Made by a program: the position numbers and the translations under genes
Notes under the pieces: model-generated
Told to the model about the DNA's origin: nothing
Seen by the model: the letters and a program-made list of their open reading frames with translations, nothing else
The model's database searches: none
From: Brachionus koreanus
Lineage: Eukaryota; Rotifera; Eurotatoria; Ploima; Brachionidae
Length of the DNA: 25,270 bases
Direction of reading: 5' to 3'
Assembly: GCA_016987375.1 (NCBI GenBank)
Contig: PJRA01000549.1
Coordinates: 1,511,874-1,537,143 of the forward strand
Shown here: positions 19,720 through 25,270 of the stretch, piece after piece
How positions within the stretch are numbered: position 1 is the stretch's first letter
Layout of the letters: every line of letters begins with the position of its first letter

Positions 19720-20450
19720 AATGTTATTTTTCAATTTTTTTAAGAATAATTTTAATTTTTACATTCAAGGTTATTCGAAAAAAAAATTGTTTTTTATTTT
19801 CTTTATATTAATTTAACGTTAATAAAATTATTTTAATATTTTTCTATTGTTTTATTTTAATTCTAATTAGCATTTTAGATAAACATTTTTTTTTATCTAA
19901 TTATATTGTTAAAACTAAATATTAGATAATAAAGTTAATTCGTCGTTACTTTTTTCTCACCAAATGGTTTTGGTTTAATGTTCAATATTGGTTTTTGATG
20001 CATGACACAAATTCAGAATATCCAACTAAACTGAAATGTCGTTAAATATCGAACCTTGTTTTTAAAAAAGATATAATTACATGTCACTAACTTTGAAAAT
20101 AGTCCAAAATTGCCTTTTTATATTTTAACATTTGTCTTGACATTAGTGACATGTCACTTAGCATATTTATAAGTCTTAAATTTTTATTAAATAGCTAAAT
20201 TAAAGTTTATTTAAATTATACTATTATTTTTTCAAAAATTAGTATAAATTGTAAAATTATTAATTAAATCTTTATATACAGTTATTGCAATAAAATGCTC
20301 GATTTGGCTTCTCCACACATCCAATTTTCAGATTTGTCAGAAGAAATCTATTTGTCTAAGTGAAAAAAGCAACTACAGATAAAACATTTCTTTATCATGC
20401 AATTCAACTTTGAAAAAATTATCTTTATTATGACTAACAAGTGACCTGAT
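19720..20450. other. AT-rich spacer with an inverted repeat
   Basis: No coding frame continues the SH3 gene here. ACATGTCACTAA (20079-20090) is inverted as TTAGTGACATGT (20143-20154), and GTGACATGTCAC (20146-20157) is itself a perfect palindrome. Otherwise the sequence is featureless and A/T-rich. Confidence 0.45.
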
Positions 20451-20681
20451 TTAGGCTTTGGAAAAAGTTTGTTTTTTGCTTGAGTTTTTGCTTACTTTTG
20501 AATTTTTTTTTGAAATCTCAAAATTTTGCTTCTTGGTTGTTCTTGAATATCCACTTAAGACTTTTCTTTTTTTAACTTTTTTTGTTGTTGTCAAAAATAT
20601 TGTATCTTGACATGAAGAATTATTGGATGAATCGCTGATAGTCTGCTCATCTAAACTCCTAGTTTGATATGAGTTGGTCAA
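20451..20681 (-). CDS. Possible small basic protein or terminal exon
   Basis: This is a minus-strand open frame of about 76 codons. The apparent start is a TTG, so if real it is probably the last exon of a longer gene lying to the right, or it begins at an unseen upstream exon. The composition is Ser/Lys/Thr-rich with a nuclear-localisation-like cluster (KKVKKRKVL) and several lysine-serine repeats near the end. No domain is recognised. The low-complexity, lysine-rich content in AT-rich DNA makes a chance ORF quite possible. Confidence 0.25.
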   Translation of the reverse strand: MTNSYQTRSLDEQTISDSSNNSSCQDTIFLTTTKKVKKRKVLSGYSRTTKKQNFEISKKNSKVSKNSSKKQTFSKA

Positions 20682-21686
20682 AAGTCAAAAATAAAACAAT
20701 AAAAATCAAATAAAAAGTATAGAAAAATGAATAATAATTATCCGTGATTGAAAAAATATTTATATTAAATTTTCTAATTTAAAGAATTTTTTTCTCTCTT
20801 TTTCAACATACCGTTTATAACTTTCTTTTTATTTTTTTTTATTAAACTTTTATTTTGAATTTATATTTAAAATTAATAAATAAAAATACACATAAAAATC
20901 GAAATTTAACTTTAACAAAAATCAAAGCTAAAATTTAAAAAGAGAATTTAATTCCAAATTCTAAGAAGGACTAAGAAATTATTGCAGCTTAAAAAACATT
21001 GAAAAATTTTTAATAATTCAAAAAAGAAATTTTAAATGGCATTTTTTTAAAGCTTATTTTTAAAGCTATTGAAAAAATATCTAAGATGCCCTATTAAGAT
21101 ATTTAAAATTGATATTTTAAAAAAATTTTAGAGGAATTTTGTCTACTTTCTCAAATCTAATAAAATTTAGTAAATTTTTTCAAACAAATCAAAATTAAAA
21201 CAAATTTGTTGCTTATTAATTTTGTTAAATTTTTGTTATTTCAAATAAAATTCAAAAAATTATGTAATGAAAGATTTGTTTAGTTTTATTTTTCTAAATT
21301 TTAACTGCATGATGGAAAATTTGCACATTTCAGTCAATTACTAGAATAATAATAGAAAAAAAAATTACTTTTACTAAGACTAGTTGTTGATAATTTGAAA
21401 ATAGCATAAATTCCTCATTATTTTCATAAAATTAGCACGAAAACATCGTGGCAAACACAAATCTATCATTTTAAAATTGAAATAATTGCAACATATATCA
21501 AAAATATTTCAATATATTTATTCTATTAAATAAAGAAATTTTATTTAAAAAAAATTTTTATTTTTATTAATAGCAAATACGGCTTCGCTGAAAATTTTAA
21601 AGCTTTTAAGACTAAAAAGTCAGATAAAGTTTGACAACTATTCAAAAATATTTGTTCATTCCTCATCAATATTAAGTAAAAAAAAT
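20682..21686. other. AT-rich spacer before threonyl-tRNA synthetase
   Basis: These 1 kb are rich in A/T runs and show no gene or repeat. They should hold the promoter of the synthetase gene. No element is distinguishable by eye. Confidence 0.4.
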
Positions 21687-23943
21687 ATGACTGACGGAGT
21701 TAAAAAAATTTGTGAAGTAAAAATAAATTAAATTAACAAAAACAGAAAATAAATTTAAATCTTGTTTATAGCTAAGTCCAAGACCAGATTTTATTGAGCA
21801 TAGACTCAAAATTTGGGATGAATTGATGCAAAAGTACAAAAACGATTTGGAATCAAAGCCAGTTGTGCCGATTAAGGTAACATTGCCAGATGGCAGAATA
21901 ATGGATGGCGAATCATGGCGAACTACCCCATTAAAAATTGCCGAAAAAATAAGCAAAGGTCTGGCCGAACATACTGTAATAGCTAAAGTAAATGATGAAT
22001 TGTGGGATTTGGATCGTCCATTAGAGGCAGATTGTAATTTAAAACTTCTCAAATTTGAAGATGAAGAAGGCAAGTTCGTTTTCTGGCACTCAACTGCTCA
22101 TTTAATGGGCGAAGCCATGGAACTAGCCTATGGTGGATGTTTGTGCTATGGACCTCCGATTGAAAACGGATTTTACTATGACATGTATTTAGACAATAGG
22201 CAAGTTTCGAGCAATGACTTTGAGGAACTAGAAAAAATAATGAAAAAAGGCGCTAACGAAAAACAAGCTTTTGAAAGACTAGAAATTAGCAAAGAAGATC
22301 TTTTGAGACTTTTTGGGGTAACAAAATTAAAAAAAAATAAAAATTTATTTATTAATTATATTAATTTTTCAAAGTACAATCAATTTAAAGTGAGAATATT
22401 AAACGAAAAAGTAAATACCCCAACTACGACTGTTTACCGATGTGGCCCTTTAATTGACTTGTGTCGAGGTCCGCATGTGAGACACACTGGCAAAATCAAA
22501 GCATTTAAATTGACCAAAAACTCATCATCGTATTGGGAAGGTGATTCAAATCGCGAAAGCTTACAGCGTATTTATGGTATCTCATTTCCGGACTCGAAAC
22601 AACTGAAAGAATGGCAGCATTTTCAAGAAGAAGCGGCCAAGAGAAATCATCGTAAAATTGGTGTCGAACAAGAATTGTTTTTTTTCCACGAATTAAGTCC
22701 GGGCAGTTGTTTTTTCTACCCAAAAGGTGCCATTATTTACAATAAACTTGTTGATTTGATCCGTAGTGAATACCGAAAGCGAGGATTCCAAGAAGTAATC
22801 ACGCCAAATGTCTATAACTACAAGCTATGGGTAACTTCGGGCCATTGGCAGCATTATGCTGAAAACATGTTTCAATTCGAAGCTGAAAAAGAAAAATTTG
22901 CCCTCAAACCGATGAACTGTCCCGGTCATTGTCTCATGTTCGGATCTCGAAATCGATCATGGCGCGAGCTTCCACTTCGAATGGCAGATTTTGGTGTACT
23001 TCATCGCAATGAATTATCAGGCACTTTGACTGGCTTGACTAGAGTAAGACGCTTTCAACAAGACGATGCTCACATATTTTGCATGCAATCTCAAATAAAA
23101 AGCGAAATAACCAGTTGTTTAGAATTCTTGAAGCATATTTATGGAATTTTCGGTTTTACCTTTGACTTAAGATTGAGCACTAGGCCTGAGAAGTATCTAG
23201 GCGAAATAGAAGCCTGGAATAAAGCAGAGAAACAGCTAGAGGAAGCTCTAACTGAATTCGGTCAAAAATGGACCATAAATCCAGGCGATGGCGCATTTTA
23301 TGGACCAAAAATAGACATTACCATCCAGGACGCGCTCAGACGTTCACATCAATGTGCCACCATTCAACTTGACTTTCAGCTACCCGAACGATTTAATCTT
23401 CACTACGACGCAGCTGACGAACAAGGCACCAAAGAAAGACCCGTTATTATTCACAGAGCTATTTTGGGTTCAGTTGAGAGAATGATCGCTATTTTGACCG
23501 AAAGTTTTGGTGGCAAGTGGCCATTTTGGCTGTCTCCAAGACAATGTATTGTTTTGACCATAAGCGATAAGTTTGATGAATATGCCAGAAAAGTGAAGGA
23601 TGAGATATATGCAGCTGGATTTGAATGTGACTACAATGCCGACTCAGGAACTACATTGAACAAAAAAGTCAGAAATGCTCAACTAGATAATTACAATTTT
23701 ATTTTAGTTATTGGAGAACAGGAAAAATTAGCTAATACTGTCAATGTAAGAACTAGAGATAATAAGGTACATGGTGCAGTGTCGGTGCAAGAGGCAATTA
23801 GGCGATTTAAAGTTTTGTCTGAGTCAAGAACTAATCATGCTGAAGAAGAGTTTGGAAATAGCGGTCCAAGTGAAGTTTCATCGACTAGTGATGTCAAGTC
23901 GAATAAGCCAGTTGAGCCACTTGATCAATCTAAATATTGCTAA
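21687..23943 (+). CDS. TARS1: Cytosolic threonyl-tRNA synthetase
   Basis: This enzyme charges tRNA-Thr with threonine for translation. The exons are 21687-21716, 21772-22317 and 22375-23943, with introns of 55 and 57 nt, for 714 residues (human about 723). The order is a TGS domain (about 44-105), an editing domain with the HxxxH motif ([13 protein letters not shown]116/H120) and [10 protein letters not shown], and a class II core. The core shows motif 1 ([11 protein letters not shown]), MNCPGHC, motif 2 ([20 protein letters not shown]), DDAHIF, IIHRAI and motif 3 ([10 protein letters not shown]). The C-terminal anticodon-binding domain ends near RTRDNKVHG. The zinc ligands Cys, His and His are all present. 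The ten-codon first exon is inferred from a GTAAAA donor in phase with [12 protein letters not shown], which matches the family's LNPWPEYIxxRL. There is no mitochondrial presequence. The second intron has no in-frame stop and could be mistaken for a 19-residue insertion. Confidence 0.96.
22318..22374 (+). other. In-frame, stop-free 57-nt intron in the synthetase gene
   Basis: This segment begins GTAACA and ends TTTTCAAAG, is a multiple of three, and contains no in-frame stop. It encodes only an A/T-driven string ([12 protein letters not shown] and similar). Removing it joins LLRLFG to [10 protein letters not shown], which aligns without a gap to the family's LLxMFKYNKFKxRILN. It is therefore most likely an intron. 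Confidence 0.85.
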
Positions 23944-24639
23944 AATATTTATTCCATTTATTTTAGTTATAAGTTTTTAGGTTTTAAACATTTGACTTAT
24001 ATAAAAAATATTATTTTTGTTTTATGTTCTGAATTGGAATAAAAAAAATTGTTTAAAAATTTCTATTTTTTTTTATATATTATAAAACTTTTTTAAGTGA
24101 AAAAAATTGCATTTACCTAATTTTATTTCCATATGGAATTTAATAATTATTTTTCTAACACAAAAGGATTTATTTTAATTTTTTTAAAATCTAGACAGTT
24201 TTACTCCTTTAGTTACAATATATTTTAAGATAAAAGAATGAATTTTTTATCTTGAAAAATTTTTTTTTTTAAATTTAAATATTGATCATTATAATACTAA
24301 AAATAGTGATTATTCTACGGTCAACTTATAATAATGTGTATCTTTCTATCCTAGTGGATAATAGGGAGACGCTCATCTCCTTTTCCAGTACCTTTTTGAC
24401 CAACTGCTTCCATCCAACACAGAGTTTACTGGTTGTCCCTAAACTGCGGAATAACTTCTTATTGCTGCAATGTAAATAATCTATTTATAACAAAAAGCAA
24501 AATTTTGCTTTTTTACATTTTTTGAAATTTCAATTTAAAATCGTGCGAAATATTAAATGAATTAAATTGAAATTTTCTGGAAAAAATTAATTTTTTTTTT
24601 GAAATAACTTAAGATAAAAATTAACTCTTGTCATACACC
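23944..24639. other. Spacer with a GC-richer segment of unknown origin
   Basis: This stretch is mostly A/T-rich. The piece at about 24335-24475 is markedly less AT-rich and is open in one forward frame; its translation includes PTQSLLVVPKLRNNF, which faintly resembles the C-terminal tail of LINE reverse transcriptases. The resemblance is too weak to call. Confidence 0.3.
24038..24043 (+). terminator. Poly(A) signal AATAAA after the synthetase
   Basis: AATAAA lies about 95 bases after the stop codon, in a normal position for cleavage and polyadenylation. Confidence 0.4.
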
Positions 24640-24895
24640 TAAAATTTAACCCAGTTCTTCTTTTTTTGCCATTGTTCTTCCAAATGTATGAGATATTGCC
24701 TTATCTTGAAGAAGTATACCTGGCTTTCGTTTGACCAAAGAAGGATATTTTTTAAGTCATAATTGTTGTAAACAAAGTTCTACATTCATATAGTGTGGAA
24801 TCAGCTCAAAGTGTATTACTCTTTGGAAATTCGACCAAAAACACAACATGATCTTTTCACTACTGCCGAATCTTGTACCCTTTTTGTTTTAATTT
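24640..24895 (-). pseudogene. Decayed mariner transposase fragment, second copy
   Basis: On the minus strand one frame reads KIMLCFWSNFQRVIHFELIP, then LCLQQL, a TGA stop, then LKKYPSLVKRKPGILLQDKA and SHTFGRT. These match, in order, the VMLCVWWD, HFELLP, CQQL, PSLVNRKG and LLxDNARPHTA blocks of mariner transposase. The asparagine of DNARPHTA is lost and an internal stop is present, so the fragment is inactive. Several stretches match the copy at 445-700 at the nucleotide level, for example the run encoding LCFW-NFQ. The N-terminal half was not found. Confidence 0.75.
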
Positions 24896-25116
24896 AAATT
24901 TTAAACACCATCTTTAAATATAATATCTTAAAATCAAACTAAAACTCAACTTTTTTATTTAACAGTGCAAAAAATTTGATAAAAATTGATTCAGAAACTT
25001 ATTTTTTAATTGGGGACTTGAAATTTTTTAATTTAATAAAGAATTTAATGAGACTTTATGTCGAAAATTAAATTCAAAATAATTTCGGTTTAGTGAAATT
25101 TGGTTAAATTAAAAAA

Positions 25117-25270
25117 ATAGAACAATTCCTTTTTGAGCGAAAATTTTTATCGAATTTGCTTTTGTTTGGTGATTTTAATTATCCCGCAATCAAATGGGAA
25201 GTTGATGGCGGAACTGTGTTAGGGAGTGGATGCAAGGCAAGTGAAGAGTTTTTAGAAGTACTAAATGATT
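25117..25270 (+). mobile_element. Start of a non-LTR retrotransposon endonuclease, cut by the window end
   Basis: The forward frame from about 25117 to the window end contains LLLFGDFNYPAIKWEVDGG and continues open through CKASEEFLEVLND. GDFNxPxIxW is the catalytic block of the apurinic-type endonuclease (exonuclease-endonuclease-phosphatase fold) in CR1/Jockey-type LINEs. A stop lies just upstream of about 25117, and the earlier endonuclease motifs are absent, so the copy is probably 5'-truncated. Whether the reverse transcriptase beyond the window is intact cannot be seen. Confidence 0.7.

Noticed and set aside
21672..22073. Minus-strand 133-codon ORF over the synthetase N-terminus
   Set aside because: It lies antisense to conserved TGS and editing-domain sequence; its serine-rich translation is a by-product of that coding sequence.
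22318..22374. A lineage-specific 19-residue insertion in threonyl-tRNA synthetase
   Set aside because: The segment has GT...AG ends, the size of the other introns and A/T-driven content, and its removal restores a gap-free family alignment.
24282..24479. Forward 65-codon ORF in a GC-richer patch
   Set aside because: There is no recognisable domain. A faint likeness to LINE C-terminal tails is too weak to annotate as a gene.
1..25270. tRNA, rRNA, CRISPR array or bacterial operon features
   Set aside because: No T-arm-like GGTTCRANNCC box in a cloverleaf context, no rRNA-like block, no regularly spaced repeats, and the genes have spliceosomal introns.

Overview
This window is eukaryotic nuclear DNA from a small invertebrate with a compact, extremely AT-rich genome. 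The protein-coding genes are metazoan in type (calcineurin A, GPCPD1, ABHD3, cytosolic threonyl-tRNA synthetase). Every intron that can be placed is tiny, mostly 54-67 nt, with GT...AG ends, and coding islands sit in long A/T homopolymer-rich spacers. The combination of base composition, short introns, many decayed mobile elements and an apparent bacterial-type secreted gene fits a rotifer (for example a Brachionus-like monogonont) better than most alternatives. A mite or another small AT-rich invertebrate cannot be excluded. The taxon is an inference.

Layout from left to right. 1-1180: a retroelement-like tail repeat (1-41), a coding-like relic (about 242-442) and a decayed mariner transposase (about 445-700). 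1181-2608: single-exon calcineurin A catalytic subunit. 3509-3760 (minus): a small basic ORF of unknown function. 3761-6491: long AT-rich spacer with a diverged direct repeat. 6492-8790: six-exon GPCPD1 glycerophosphodiester phosphodiesterase. 8791-12002: spacer with a piggyBac-type MITE. 12003-12562: a two-exon secreted protein resembling the bacterial BPSL0067/Tae2-like peptidoglycan amidase family. 13557-15073: four-exon ABHD3-like phospholipase. 16617-17150: four-transmembrane MS4A/CD20-like protein. 17455-18591 (minus): broken non-LTR retrotransposon reverse transcriptase. 18936-18975: second copy of the tail repeat. 19246-19719: small protein ending in a Src-type SH3 domain. 20451-20681 (minus): weak basic ORF. 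21687-23943: three-exon threonyl-tRNA synthetase. 24640-24895 (minus): second decayed mariner transposase. 25117-25270: start of a non-LTR retrotransposon endonuclease that runs off the window.

The genes do not form an operon or an obvious pathway cluster. GPCPD1 and ABHD3 both act on glycerophospholipid metabolism and lie 5 kb apart with the amidase-like gene between them, which may be coincidence. The most notable locus is the secreted amidase-like gene. It has a eukaryotic signal peptide and an intron but a bacterial effector-type catalytic fold, which suggests a horizontally acquired, domesticated antibacterial enzyme. The rest is housekeeping genes embedded in mobile-element debris from at least three classes (mariner, piggyBac-MITE, non-LTR).
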